From NCBI RefSeq assembly GCF_001424125.1, contig NZ_LMQI01000001.1:461688-525687 (forward strand): a DNA stretch of 64,000 nucleotides, given 5' to 3'. Origin of the DNA: Cellulomonas sp. Leaf395 (GTDB taxonomy: Bacteria; Actinomycetota; Actinomycetes; Actinomycetales; Cellulomonadaceae). A program made the translations under genes and the position numbers. Under the pieces are notes generated by a model. That model did not search any database and was not told the DNA's origin. It worked only from the letters and a program-made list of their open reading frames with translations. Positions 37,177 to 47,289 of the stretch are shown here, in pieces; positions within the stretch are counted from its first letter, which is position 1; each line of letters starts with the position of its first letter.

Positions 37177-38547
37177 ATGGCCAAGATCGACCCGCTGAGC
37201 GGGTTTCCCGAGTTCCTCCCTGCCGGACGGGTCGTCGAGCGCGGAGTGATCGACGCTCTGGCGTCCACCTTCGAGCTCCACGGCTTCGCCAACATCGAGA
37301 CTCGCGTCGTCGAGCCGCTCGACCGGCTGGCCAAGGGCGGGGAGATCGACAAGGAGATCTACCTGCTCAACCGGCTGAGCGCCGACGGTCCCGACGACTC
37401 GGCGAGCGGTCGCGGAGCGCTCGGGATGCACTTCGACCTCACCGTGCCGCTCGCACGCTACGTGGTCGAGAACGCGGGTCACCTGACCTTCCCGTTCCGC
37501 CGCTACCAGATCCAGCCGGCGTGGCGGGGCGAGCGCCCCCAGGAGGGTCGGTTCCGCCAGTTCACGCAGGCGGACGTCGACATCATCGGCGTCGACCACC
37601 TTCCGTTCCACCACGACGTCGAGGTGGTCACGGTCATGGTCGAGGCGCTCGCGCGGCTCCCGCTGCCGCCCCTCACCCTGTGCTTCAACAACCGCAAGCT
37701 GATCCAGGGCTACCTCGAGGGGATCGGCGTCGAGGACATCCCTTCGACGCTGAAGATGCTCGACAAGCTCGACAAGGTGGACCGGTCCGAGGTGGTCCGG
37801 CTGCTCGTGGAGCAGGTGGGCCTCGACGAGCGGACGGCCGGACGGGCCTTGGAGCTCGCCACGATCTCCAGCGCGGACGAGTCGTTCGTGGATCAGGTCA
37901 TGGCCCTGGGTGTCCGGTCCGAGCTCCTGGACACCGGGCTCGAGGAGCTGCGCGCAGTGATCAGCGCGTCCCGCTCGGTGACCACCGAGAACGTGCGGGT
38001 GGTCGCGGACCTGCGGATCGCGCGCGGTCTGGACTACTACACGGGGACCGTCGTCGAGATCTACATGCAGGGGTTCGAGCACCTCAAGGCGGTCGGCGGC
38101 GGCGGGCGGTACGACGCGCTCGCGACCGACGGGAAGACCACCTACCCCGGCGTCGGCATCTCGTTCGGCGTCTCGCGGAGCGTGGTTCCGCTCGTGGCGC
38201 GCGGGCTGCTCTCCAGCACCCGGCCCGTGCCGAGTGCCGTGCTGGTCGCTCTCGTCTCGGAGGAGGAGCGGCCGGCCAGCGTCGACCTCGCCCACCAGCT
38301 GCGTGCCCGGGGGATCGCGTGCGAGGTCGCGCCGTCACCGACCCCGTTCGGCAAGCAGATCCGCTTCGCCGACCGCCGGAGCATCCCGTTCGTGGCGTTC
38401 CCGTCGGTCGGAGGCGGTGCGCCGCAGGTGAAGGACATCCGCTCCGGGGTGCAGGTGGACCTCGACCCGGCATCATGGGTACCTCCGGAGGGTGACCTCC
38501 GACCGACGATCGTCGCCAGCTTCGAGGGCCTCTCTCTCGAGTCGTGA
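37177..38547 (+). CDS. hisS: Histidyl-tRNA synthetase
   Basis: A 456-residue class II synthetase. Motif 1 region EIYLLNRLS and LTVPLARYV, motif 2 FRRYQIQPAWRGERPQEGRF, the histidine-specific signature RGLDYYTGTVVE, and motif 3 GVGISFGVSR are visible, followed by an anticodon-binding domain. The ATG has GAGGATGA directly upstream. Lying after tRNA-Thr, it starts its own unit. It is of the form found in plants and some actinobacteria, which does not open with the short basic HisS N-terminus of E. coli. Confidence 0.95.
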   Translation: MAKIDPLSGFPEFLPAGRVVERGVIDALASTFELHGFANIETRVVEPLDRLAKGGEIDKEIYLLNRLSADGPDDSASGRGALGMHFDLTVPLARYVVENAGHLTFPFRRYQIQPAWRGERPQEGRFRQFTQADVDIIGVDHLPFHHDVEVVTVMVEALARLPLPPLTLCFNNRKLIQGYLEGIGVEDIPSTLKMLDKLDKVDRSEVVRLLVEQVGLDERTAGRALELATISSADESFVDQVMALGVRSELLDTGLEELRAVISASRSVTTENVRVVADLRIARGLDYYTGTVVEIYMQGFEHLKAVGGGGRYDALATDGKTTYPGVGISFGVSRSVVPLVARGLLSSTRPVPSAVLVALVSEEERPASVDLAHQLRARGIACEVAPSPTPFGKQIRFADRRSIPFVAFPSVGGGAPQVKDIRSGVQVDLDPASWVPPEGDLRPTIVASFEGLSLES

Positions 38548-38583
38548 CCAGGCGCGCGGCCGGTGGTCGCACGGCCCGTGCCG

Positions 38584-39204
38584 TCACTCCACCCGCAGGT
38601 CCAGGCCCATCGACTCGATGATCGTCACGGCCTGCGGGAGCGTGATGATCGCCCGGTCGAGCGTCACCGCCGAGGGGTCGATCCCGGTCAGCTCGCTGCC
38701 GCGCAGGTCGCACCCGGTCAGGTCGGCCCGGTCCAGCCACGCGCCGGACAGGTCGCAGTCGCGCAGCGTGCCGCCCGTGGCGCGGACGCCCGTCAGGTCG
38801 GCCTCGCGCAGGCGTACGCCGGTGAATGACGCGGAGTGCAGGTCCGCCTTGGCCAGCGAGACGAACGACCAGTTGCCGCCCTCGACCTTGGCGATGTCCC
38901 ACGTGCAGTCCTCGAAGCGGGAGCCGATCACCTTGCACCGCTCGAACCGCACGTCGAAGAACGTGGACCGCACGAACGTGCAGTTCATGAACGCGGCGTC
39001 GGTGTGCACGGAGGCGTTGAGCTTGGCGTGCCGGAACACGCACTCCTCGAACACGGCGCCGACGCCGAACGACTCGGTGAGGTCGAGGTCCACGAACTCG
39101 ACGTTGCGGAACTCCTGGCCGGACAGGTCCCGCGCGTACCAGTCCTCCCCGCGGACCGTCATCGTGGTTGTCGTGGGAGTCGCGTCGCCGCGGTGCTCGG
39201 TCAT
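38584..39204 (-). CDS. Pentapeptide-repeat protein (Qnr/McbG-like)
   Basis: A 206-residue protein built of consecutive A(D/N/C)LXX-type pentapeptides, for example VEFVDLDLTESF, CTFVRSTFFDVRF, and LREADLTGVRAT, forming a right-handed quadrilateral beta helix. It ends with a helix-like segment LPQAVTIIESMGLDL. Family members such as Qnr, MfpA and McbG mimic DNA and bind gyrase, giving quinolone tolerance; whether this one does is unknown. The ATG follows CATGAT at 6 bases, a possible leaderless start. It is single and not in a mobile context. Confidence 0.88.
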   Translation of the reverse strand: MTEHRGDATPTTTTMTVRGEDWYARDLSGQEFRNVEFVDLDLTESFGVGAVFEECVFRHAKLNASVHTDAAFMNCTFVRSTFFDVRFERCKVIGSRFEDCTWDIAKVEGGNWSFVSLAKADLHSASFTGVRLREADLTGVRATGGTLRDCDLSGAWLDRADLTGCDLRGSELTGIDPSAVTLDRAIITLPQAVTIIESMGLDLRVE

Positions 39205-39259
39205 GCGTCGATCATGGAGGACGGCGCCGACCGACGGGTCAACTGGCCGCGCGCTCCGC

Positions 39260-40069
39260 TCACTCCACCGGCGACAGGTCGGGGCGCTTGGGCGCCCGGT
39301 CGTCCCCGGACGACTTTCCGCGCAGTCGCCGCGTCGCCCAGGGGTAGACGTGCTCGCGCGCCCAGGCGGCGTCCTGGCGGGCCTGCTGCATCCGTGGCGT
39401 GGGCGGCAGGGGAGTCAGGGGGTCGTCCCAGGCGGCGTCGTCGGGCGTCAGGCCGAGCGCGACGAGGGCACCCTGAGCCACGCGGGCGTGCCCGTCGGTG
39501 GTCAGGTGGATGCGGTCCTCGGCCCACATCCGCCAGTCGCGCAGGGAGCGCATGCCCCACAGGTCCACCACGTACGCGCCGTGACGACGGGCCATGGACC
39601 AGATGAGGGAGTTGTAGATCCCGACGCGGCTCCGGATCGCTCGCACCAGCGGGCTGTCGGCGGCATCGACACCGGTGCCGAGCAGCACGTCGGCCCCGCC
39701 CTCGCGCAGCCGGACGACGCCCGCCTCGAGGTTGCGCGCCATCCGGTCGACGTCGGCGCCGGGCCGGAGCAGGTCGTTGCCGCCGCCCACCAGGCTCACC
39801 AGGTCCGGCTTGAGGGCCAGCGCCGCCGGGAGCTGCTCGACGAGGATCGGGCGCAGCAGCCGCCCCCGGATGGCCAGGTTCGCGTACTCGAGCGGCGGTT
39901 CGCCCGCGGCGCTGCGGCGAGCGGACAGGTGCGAGGCGAGCAGGTCGGCCCAGCCGCGCTGCGGAGCCTCACGGCCGTCGGGGTCGTCCCAGAGACCTTC
40001 GGTGAACGAGTCGCCGATGGCGACGTAGCGGGACCAGCGGGGGGTCGGGGCGTCTAGCACGACGGACAT
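39260..40069 (-). CDS. SGNH/GDSL hydrolase (cytoplasmic esterase-like)
   Basis: A 269-residue SGNH hydrolase. Block I is YVAIGDSFTEG with the catalytic serine, block III GGGNDLLR with the oxyanion asparagine, block V DRIHLTTDGH with the catalytic aspartate and histidine. There is no signal peptide, so it likely acts inside the cell. Unusual is the long, proline-rich and basic C-terminal tail after residue 215. Substrate unknown. The ATG lies just behind GGGGCAGG. Confidence 0.9.
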   Translation of the reverse strand: MSVVLDAPTPRWSRYVAIGDSFTEGLWDDPDGREAPQRGWADLLASHLSARRSAAGEPPLEYANLAIRGRLLRPILVEQLPAALALKPDLVSLVGGGNDLLRPGADVDRMARNLEAGVVRLREGGADVLLGTGVDAADSPLVRAIRSRVGIYNSLIWSMARRHGAYVVDLWGMRSLRDWRMWAEDRIHLTTDGHARVAQGALVALGLTPDDAAWDDPLTPLPPTPRMQQARQDAAWAREHVYPWATRRLRGKSSGDDRAPKRPDLSPVE

Positions 40070-40082
40070 CCTGCCCCGACGC

Positions 40083-40760
40083 TCACCCGAGCGACCAGTC
40101 CACCGGCTGCGCCCCCTGTGCCACCAGGAGCTCGTTCACGCGCGAGAACGGCCGTGAGCCGAAGAAGCCGCGGCTGGCGGACAGTGGGCTCGGGTGAACG
40201 CTCTCGACCGTCGGCACGTCGCCGAGAGCCGGTTTCAGCGACTGCGCGTCGCGCCCCCACAGCACCGCGACCAACGGTCCACCGCGCTCGACGAGGGCTG
40301 CGATCGCCCGGTCGGTCACCGCCTCCCACCCCTGCCGGCGGTGCGACGCCGGCGCGCCGGGACGGACCGTCAGCACCCTGTTCAGCAGCATCACGCCCTG
40401 GTCCGCCCACGGGGACAGGTCCCCGTTGCGCGGAGGCGCGACGCCGACGTCGGCCACCAGCTCGGTGAAGATGTTGGTCAGCGAGCGCGGCAGCGGGCGG
40501 ACGTCGGGCTGCACCGAGAATGACAGCCCCATCGGGTGCCCCGGCGTGGGGTAGGGGTCCTGACCGACGACCAGCACCCGCACGTCGGCCAGGGGCCGGC
40601 GGAACGCGCGCAGGACGGCGTCGCCGGCCGGGAGGTAGCCGCGCCCGGCGGCCACCTCGTCGCGCAGGAACTGGCCCGCGGCACGGAGCTGCGGCTCGAC
40701 GGGCGCGAGCGCCACCGCCCAGTCGGGGGCGACGAGCTGGTCCAGGGGTGCGACGGTCAC
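40083..40760 (-). CDS. ung: Uracil-DNA glycosylase (family 1)
   Basis: A 225-residue repair enzyme that removes uracil from DNA. The water-activating motif is [18 protein letters not shown], the asparagine strand [11 protein letters not shown], and the DNA-intercalation loop [18 protein letters not shown]. The GTG at 40760 is preceded 7 bases upstream by TACCCT, indicating a leaderless message; a frame extending 40 codons further is not needed. Confidence 0.95.
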   Translation of the reverse strand: MTVAPLDQLVAPDWAVALAPVEPQLRAAGQFLRDEVAAGRGYLPAGDAVLRAFRRPLADVRVLVVGQDPYPTPGHPMGLSFSVQPDVRPLPRSLTNIFTELVADVGVAPPRNGDLSPWADQGVMLLNRVLTVRPGAPASHRRQGWEAVTDRAIAALVERGGPLVAVLWGRDAQSLKPALGDVPTVESVHPSPLSASRGFFGSRPFSRVNELLVAQGAQPVDWSLG

Positions 40761-40767
40761 GCGGGCG

Positions 40768-40773
40768 AGGGTA
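40768..40773 (-). promoter_or_regulatory. -10 element for leaderless ung
   Basis: Minus-strand TACCCT, 7 bases before the GTG. Confidence 0.55.
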
Positions 40774-40863
40774 CCGAAGGGCGGTCGCCGGAGCCCGTGC
40801 CGATGCCGTCGCGCGTCCTCCTGATGGCCGGTCGCGGCACACGGGGGACGACGCGCCGTCGGG

Positions 40864-40881
40864 AATGACATGCGTGTCATT
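40864..40881. promoter_or_regulatory. Perfect 18-bp palindrome upstream of the DUF3263 gene
   Basis: AATGACA (40864-40870), TGCG, TGTCATT (40875-40881). It directly abuts TACGGT (40881-40886), and TACGAT follows at 40889-40894, either of which could be the -10. A strong operator candidate for an unidentified repressor. Confidence 0.6.
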
Positions 40882-40966
40882 ACGGTCGTACGATGACCGA
40901 GGTCGCCGGCGGTACACCGCCCAGGCCGTCGGAAGAGTGCAGCACCACGAGAGCACAGGAGGACGC

Positions 40967-41281
40967 ATGGACGCCGCGACGATCGTCATCGGATCGCTCG
41001 AGCAGCCCCGCAGCATCCACCCGGCCTCGGATGCGGGACTCTCCGAGCGCGACGAGCAGGTCCTCGCGTTCGAGCGGCAGTGGTGGAAGTACGCAGGTGC
41101 CAAGGAGTCGGCGATCCGTGAGCTGTTCGACATGTCGGCCACCCGGTACTACCAGGTGCTCAACGCCCTGATCGACGACCCGGCTGCCCTCGCGCACGAC
41201 CCGATGCTCATCAAGCGGCTGCGTCGGATGCGTTCCTCCCGGCAGCGCGCCCGCACGGCCCGCCGGCTCGGGGACGTCTGA
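40967..41281 (+). CDS. DUF3263 protein (small actinobacterial DNA-binding-like protein)
   Basis: A 104-residue protein of the DUF3263 family. The core [20 protein letters not shown], followed by [20 protein letters not shown], looks like a helix-turn-helix, and the tail is very basic ([19 protein letters not shown]). AGGAGG lies 4 bases before the ATG. It precedes a LytR_C-domain gene, the arrangement usual in actinobacteria. The role is unknown. Confidence 0.9.
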   Translation: MDAATIVIGSLEQPRSIHPASDAGLSERDEQVLAFERQWWKYAGAKESAIRELFDMSATRYYQVLNALIDDPAALAHDPMLIKRLRRMRSSRQRARTARRLGDV

Positions 41282-41375
41282 TCCGCCGCCCGGTGGGCGG
41301 TCGCGACCGACGTCCTCGCACGTGACACGGCACACGTCGTGCTCGAGGTGGACCCGTTCGCACTATCTGAGCCGT

Positions 41376-41381
41376 TAGCCT
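41376..41381 (+). promoter_or_regulatory. -10 element for the leaderless LytR_C gene
   Basis: TAGCCT, 7 bases before the GTG at 41389. Confidence 0.55.
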
Positions 41382-41388
41382 GTCCGGC

Positions 41389-41979
41389 GTGAGCAAGGCG
41401 GAGTACTCCTACCCCGAGGACGAGTTCGATGTCCCGTCGAACCCCGACGTCCCCCGGGGGGTGCATCGCGCACCCCGGTCCGCCTGGAGCAGGTGGTGGA
41501 AGTTCCTCGTCGTCCTTGCCCTCCTGCCCGTGCTCGCGTTCGCGCTGGTGAACCTCGCGGCGCGAGACGGCAACCTCCCCTCGCTCCCGGGCACCTCGAC
41601 CGCGCCCGAGGCGCAGGACGACACCCCGACGGACGCCGCGACCGAGGGTGAGGTCCCGACGGACACCGAGACGGCGCCCGTCGACGAGCCGGTCGCGCCC
41701 GCCCCTGTGCTGAGCACGCCGGTCGAGGTGCTCAACGCGGCCAGCATCGGTGGCCTCGCCGCTGAGCAGGCAGCGGAGCTCACCGCCGCAGGCTTCACCG
41801 CGGTCACCACCGGCAACGCGGAGCCGACCGTCGACGCCTCGACCGTCTCCTACACGTCGGAGGACCTGAGGCCGACAGCGGACCTGGTCGCCCAGACCCT
41901 CGGCCTGACCGAGGTCGTCCTGCAGGCAGGCGACAACGCGGGCATCTCCGTGCTGCTGGTCAGCGACCCGGACGCCTGA
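41389..41979 (+). CDS. Membrane protein with LytR_C domain
   Basis: A 196-residue protein: an acidic cytoplasmic start, one transmembrane helix (about 38-58, [18 protein letters not shown]), an acidic threonine-rich linker, and an external LytR C-terminal domain ([20 protein letters not shown], ending with GISVLLVSD). It has no LytR-CpsA-Psr catalytic domain. Free LytR_C proteins may bind cell-wall glycans. The gene is leaderless by its TAGCCT element. Confidence 0.9.
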   Translation: MSKAEYSYPEDEFDVPSNPDVPRGVHRAPRSAWSRWWKFLVVLALLPVLAFALVNLAARDGNLPSLPGTSTAPEAQDDTPTDAATEGEVPTDTETAPVDEPVAPAPVLSTPVEVLNAASIGGLAAEQAAELTAAGFTAVTTGNAEPTVDASTVSYTSEDLRPTADLVAQTLGLTEVVLQAGDNAGISVLLVSDPDA

Positions 41980-42034
41980 CCCACCCGTATCGGCCCTGGT
42001 CGGAGCCCGAACGCGGACACTAGGCTCTCGCGCA

Positions 42035-42057
42035 CCGAGCGCCGGCGGAGCGCTCGG
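42035..42057 (+). ncRNA. 5' leader hairpin of the cold-shock gene
   Basis: CCGAGCGC (42035-42042), loop CGGCGGA, GCGCTCGG (42050-42057). TAGGCT at 42021-42026 is the likely -10, so the hairpin begins almost at the transcript start and leaves GAGGAG free. Leaders of cold-shock genes often act as temperature-responsive structures; that role is inferred here. Confidence 0.45.
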
Positions 42058-42079
42058 CACCGGACGTCGAGGAGTGCGC

Positions 42080-42283
42080 ATGGCTCAGGGCATCGTCAAG
42101 TGGTTCAACGCGGAGAAGGGGTACGGCTTCATCACCCCGGTCGGGGGAGGCCAGGACCTCTTCGTGCATTTCAGCGCCATCCAGTCGGACGGCTACCGGT
42201 CCCTCGAGGAAGGCCAGGACGTCGAGTTCGAGGTCGGCCAGGGCACCAAGGGGCCGCAGGCCGAGCAGGTCCGCGCCATCTGA
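42080..42283 (+). CDS. cspA: Cold-shock protein CspA family
   Basis: A 67-residue single cold-shock domain that binds single-stranded RNA and DNA. RNP1 is KGYGFITP and RNP2 is LFVHFSAI, with the usual start [11 protein letters not shown]. The ATG at 42080 has GAGGAG 7 bases upstream. The transcript has a structured leader. A second, longer cold-shock-domain protein is encoded at 62411. Confidence 0.95.
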   Translation: MAQGIVKWFNAEKGYGFITPVGGGQDLFVHFSAIQSDGYRSLEEGQDVEFEVGQGTKGPQAEQVRAI

Positions 42284-42293
42284 CCGTCGTCGC

Positions 42294-42329
42294 ACGGGCC
42301 GTGCACCCCACCCCGGGGGCGCGGCCCGT
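42294..42329. terminator. Bidirectional terminator between cspA and the GH15-like gene
   Basis: Arms ACGGGCCGTGC (42294-42304) and GCGCGGCCCGT (42319-42329), 11 pairs with one G-U, 10 bases after cspA and 7 bases from the end of the facing gene. Confidence 0.75.
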
Positions 42330-42336
42330 CGGCGTG

Positions 42337-43821
42337 TCAGGACTCGGCGGGTGCGGACTCGAGCGCGTCGAGCGCGAGCAGGACGCACGCCGCGCTCCAG
42401 CCGAGCGGCGCCACGGCGGCGGGGGACCCGTCGGCGAGCACCTTCTCCGGGAGCGACCCCGACCGGGTGCGATGGCTGTCGAGGAACGAGAGCCAGCCGT
42501 CGGCGAGCTCGACGTCGCCGTCCTCGGCCGCCACCCACGCGTAGAGGGAGGTCTGCGGGGTCCACGAGACGCCGTCGTCGCGCCACCCCGCGCCCGGCGC
42601 GAGACCGTTCGCCGGCCGCACCATTGTCGTGGCCGACGCCCGCCACGCCTCCTCGACACCGGGAACCGCGCTGCTCAGGAACGGCGGCAGCAGGAACGCG
42701 CTGGCGGCGTCCGCGTGGCCCCCGGCGGCGTACCGCGCGAACCCGGTGGCGCCGAACGATTCGATCACGGCGACCTTGGAGCGGATCGAGGCGTCGAACG
42801 CCGACCGTGCCAGCGCATCCTCGTCGGCGAGGGCCAGGACGACGGAGGCCTGCTGGAGCCCCGCGACCAAGGGGGAGACCGTGCCCAGCGTCAGCGTGTC
42901 CTCGGGTACCTCCCAGTAGTCGGGCGACGCCGGCGGCAGACCGTCGAGCGCGACCAGGGAGATCGCGTGCCGGGCGGAGCGCTGCACCATCGGCAGGAGC
43001 TGCTCCGCGGCCGCCGCACGTTCGTCGGCGTCGTCGATCTCCGCGAGCACGAGCCCGGAGGCCCACATCGCCCAGCCCGTGCCGTCGGTCTGCACGCCGC
43101 GGTCGTCCGGCGGGCCTGAGCCGTCGGGCAGGTAGCGCGCCTGGAACGAGCCGTCGGGCGACTGGACCCGGTCGAGGAATCCGAGGATCTCGAGGGCGTC
43201 GTCGACGTGCCCGGTGCGGGCCAGGGCGACGGCGACGAACGACGCGTCGCGCGGCCACACGTACCGCCACTTCTCGGACCAGGCCGCCACCGCCGCACCG
43301 TCGGGGAGCAGGAGCGCGTGCAGGTCGAGCAGGGCGGCACGCGACATGTCCTCGTACGGTCCGCCGGTGCCGGGGACCGTGCCCTCGGCCAGCCAGGCTC
43401 GCTGCCGGCCCGCGACGGAGGCGGCGGCGCTCACGGTCGGTCCGCGCTCGCTCGCCGCCGCTCCCGCGACCACGCGCGCGAGGGTGGAGGCTGCGGGGTC
43501 GACGACGTGCGTGCCGGCCAGGAACGTCGCGTCGGTGCCGACCTCGAGCGGGAGCCGTCGACCGCCGGGCATCGTGGTGAGGCCCTCGAGGTAGAGCGGG
43601 ATGGCCGCGTACTCGGGGACGGTCCGCTCAGCGATCACGACCGGCTCGGCGTGGGCCTCGGTGGCGAGCGCTCCCGCGGGCGCGGTGGCGACGAGCAGGG
43701 TCGTGACGGCGACGAGCGCGGTGGCGACGAGCCCGCTCGTGCGACGACGGCGGTGCGCGCGCGCGACAGTGACCACGGCGTGTCGGCCGTGGTCGTCGAC
43801 CTCCTCGTCGTGATCGTGCAC
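42337..43821 (-). CDS. Exported GH15-like glycosidase (glucoamylase/glucodextranase type)
   Basis: A 494-residue protein with a basic N-terminus and a hydrophobic signal/anchor (about 30-50), then an (alpha/alpha)6-barrel domain. GH15-like landmarks are YVWPRDASFVAVALARTGH, DGTGWAMWASGL, YWEVPEDT with the probable acid glutamate, and SLPEKVLADG with the probable base. The GTG start is defined by TATCGT 6 bases upstream, so it is leaderless. It would act outside on alpha-glucans or trehalose-like sugars; substrate unknown. Confidence 0.87.
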   Translation of the reverse strand: MHDHDEEVDDHGRHAVVTVARAHRRRRTSGLVATALVAVTTLLVATAPAGALATEAHAEPVVIAERTVPEYAAIPLYLEGLTTMPGGRRLPLEVGTDATFLAGTHVVDPAASTLARVVAGAAASERGPTVSAAASVAGRQRAWLAEGTVPGTGGPYEDMSRAALLDLHALLLPDGAAVAAWSEKWRYVWPRDASFVAVALARTGHVDDALEILGFLDRVQSPDGSFQARYLPDGSGPPDDRGVQTDGTGWAMWASGLVLAEIDDADERAAAAEQLLPMVQRSARHAISLVALDGLPPASPDYWEVPEDTLTLGTVSPLVAGLQQASVVLALADEDALARSAFDASIRSKVAVIESFGATGFARYAAGGHADAASAFLLPPFLSSAVPGVEEAWRASATTMVRPANGLAPGAGWRDDGVSWTPQTSLYAWVAAEDGDVELADGWLSFLDSHRTRSGSLPEKVLADGSPAAVAPLGWSAACVLLALDALESAPAES

Positions 43822-43827
43822 ACGCGC

Positions 43828-43833
43828 ACGATA
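43828..43833 (-). promoter_or_regulatory. -10 element for the leaderless GH15-like gene
   Basis: Minus-strand TATCGT, 6 bases before the GTG at 43821. Confidence 0.55.
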
Positions 43834-43908
43834 GCCGCGTCAGGTGCGTGCACGTGCCTGGAGCGAGGTGATCGAGGCGTCGTGCGGTGGCGCCCTGGGC
43901 GAACGCTG

Positions 43909-43935
43909 CTTGCACTCTCGGGGGTCGAGTGCTAA
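43909..43935 (+). promoter_or_regulatory. CIRCE operator 1 (HrcA site) upstream of groEL
   Basis: CTTGCACTC (43909-43917), 9-base spacer, GAGTGCTAA (43927-43935), matching the CIRCE consensus TTAGCACTC-N9-GAGTGCTAA at 16 of 18 positions. TTGCAC within it and TAACCAT at 43933 can serve as -35 and -10, so HrcA would sit on the promoter. Confidence 0.9.
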
Positions 43936-43944
43936 CCATTGGAC

Positions 43945-45714
<1,770 letters not shown>

Positions 45715-45743
45715 TCCGCAGCTGAGGCGCTAGCAGTCTCTGG

Positions 45744-45775
45744 ACGGGCCGGTCACCTTCGGGTGGCCGGCCCGT
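45744..45775 (+). terminator. groEL terminator
   Basis: Arms ACGGGCCGGTCACC (45744-45757) and GGTGGCCGGCCCGT (45762-45775) with a UUCG tetraloop; 14 pairs with one G-U. Confidence 0.88.
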
Positions 45776-45801
45776 TCGCTGTCCGGAGCCTCGGATCCAG
45801 C

Positions 45802-45896
45802 GGGCCGCCGACTCGTCCCTCCGCGCCGAACTGATCCCCCCGCGCCGAACTCGTCGGTCCGCGCCGAACTAGTCGGTCCGCGTCGAACTCGTCGGT
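45802..45896. repeat. 19-bp degenerate tandem repeat, five copies
   Basis: Units of CCGCGCCGAACTCGTCGGT type start at 45802 (divergent), 45821, 45840, 45859 and 45878 with an exact 19-base period. The array lies between the groEL terminator and the end of the facing aminotransferase gene and has no sensible reading frame. Confidence 0.85.
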
Positions 45897-45919
45897 TGCA
45901 ACGGTCGAGCTCGGCCGCG

Positions 45920-45936
45920 ACTGACGAGTTCGGCGC
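45920..45936. repeat. Inverted copy of the 19-bp repeat
   Basis: ACTGACGAGTTCGGCGC is the reverse complement of GCGCCGAACTCGTCAGT, which matches the repeat unit at all but one position. It can pair with any of the upstream units to form a long hairpin that may end transcription from the opposite strand. Confidence 0.75.
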
Positions 45937-45966
45937 CCCGACCGCGGGCGAAGACGGGCGTCGGGG

Positions 45967-47193
45967 CTACTGGCGGTAGCTCGACAGGAAGTTGCCGATG
46001 CGTTCGACCGCTTCGGCCAGGACTCGTGCCTCCGGGAGCGTGACGATCCGCAGGTGGTCCGGGGTGGGCCAGTGGAAGCCGGTGCCCTGGACCAGCAGGA
46101 TGTGCTCGCTGACCAGCAGGTCGTAGACCAGGCGGGCGTCGTCGCGGATCTCGTGCACGTCCGGGTCCAGCCGGGGGAACAGGTAGAGGGCGCCGTCGGG
46201 GCGGACGCAGTCGACGCCGGGGATCGAGGTCATCCCTCGCCACGCCACGTCGCGCTGCTCGTGCAGGCGGCCGCCCGGTGCGATGAGGGCGTCGATGCTC
46301 TGGATCCCGCCGAGGGCGGCCTGGACCGCGTGCTGGGCCGGGACATTGGGGCACAGGCGGGTGGACGCCAGCAGGGTGATGCCCTCGAGGAAGCCCGTCG
46401 CGTGCTCCCGGGGGCCGGTGACGACGAGCCAGCCGGAGCGGTAGCCGGCCACGCGGTACGTCTTGGACAGGCCGTTGAACGTGAGGCAGAGCAGGTCCGG
46501 GGCGACCGTGGCCATGGGGATGTGCCGCGCACCGTCGAACAGGATGCGGTCGTAGATCTCGTCGGACAGCAGCAGGAGGCTGTGCTCGCGGGCGATCGCC
46601 GCGATGCCCTCGAGCACCTCGCGCGAGTAGACCGCGCCGGTGGGGTTGTTCGGGTTGATGACGACGATCGCCTTGGTGCGCGGGGTCACGAGCGAGCGGA
46701 TGTGCTCCAGGTCGGGTTCCCAGCCGGCGGACTCGTCGCAGCGGTAGTGCACGGGGACGCCGTCGGACAGCGACGTCATCGCGGTCCACAGCGGGTAGTC
46801 CGGCGAGGGGATGAGCACCTCGTCGCCCTCGTCGAGGAGCGCCTGCATGACCATCGTGATGAGCTCGGAGACGCCGTTGCCCAGGTAGACGTCGTCGACG
46901 TCGATCTCGGGGAAGCCGGGCTCCGTCTCGTACCGGGTGACCACGGCGCGGCGGGCGGACAGGATGCCGCGCGAGTCGGTGTAGCCGTGCGCGTGGGGGA
47001 TGGCGGCGATGACGTCCCGGACGATCTGGTGGGGTGCCTCGAACCCGAACGCGGCGGGGTTGCCGGTGTTCAGCCGCAGGATCGTGTGGCCCTCGGCCTC
47101 GAGGCGGACGACCTCGTCGAGGGCGGACCCGCGGATCTCGTAGAGCACGTTCTTGAGCTTCGACGACTGGTCCAGCGGACGGTGCTGCGGCAT
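45967..47193 (-). CDS. Pyridoxal-phosphate aminotransferase, AlaT-like
   Basis: A 408-residue fold-I class I aminotransferase, probably glutamate-pyruvate (alanine) aminotransferase. Motifs are LRLNTGNPAAFGFEAP, NPNNPTGAVYS, and the PLP-lysine segment FNGLSKTYRVAGYRSGW. The ATG at 47193 lies 7 bases after TACTCT, so the message is probably leaderless; another ATG seven codons upstream overlaps that element. The substrate assignment is by resemblance to AlaT of mycobacteria and E. coli. Confidence 0.92.
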   Translation of the reverse strand: MPQHRPLDQSSKLKNVLYEIRGSALDEVVRLEAEGHTILRLNTGNPAAFGFEAPHQIVRDVIAAIPHAHGYTDSRGILSARRAVVTRYETEPGFPEIDVDDVYLGNGVSELITMVMQALLDEGDEVLIPSPDYPLWTAMTSLSDGVPVHYRCDESAGWEPDLEHIRSLVTPRTKAIVVINPNNPTGAVYSREVLEGIAAIAREHSLLLLSDEIYDRILFDGARHIPMATVAPDLLCLTFNGLSKTYRVAGYRSGWLVVTGPREHATGFLEGITLLASTRLCPNVPAQHAVQAALGGIQSIDALIAPGGRLHEQRDVAWRGMTSIPGVDCVRPDGALYLFPRLDPDVHEIRDDARLVYDLLVSEHILLVQGTGFHWPTPDHLRIVTLPEARVLAEAVERIGNFLSSYRQ

Positions 47194-47200
47194 GTCAGGG

Positions 47201-47206
47201 AGAGTA
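47201..47206 (-). promoter_or_regulatory. -10 element for the leaderless aminotransferase gene
   Basis: Minus-strand TACTCT, 7 bases before the ATG. Confidence 0.55.
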
Positions 47207-47289
47207 CGCCGCACGGGCGCGGACCACGCTCGAGCTGCGGGGCATCGCGACGCAGTCGATCGCCCGTGCGGCGCTCTCCGGCCGGCACC

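Noticed and set aside
40893-41171. 92-residue plus-strand frame overlapping the DUF3263 gene
   Set aside because: DUF3263 has a clear ribosome site and family sequence in another frame; the codon use of this frame is poor.
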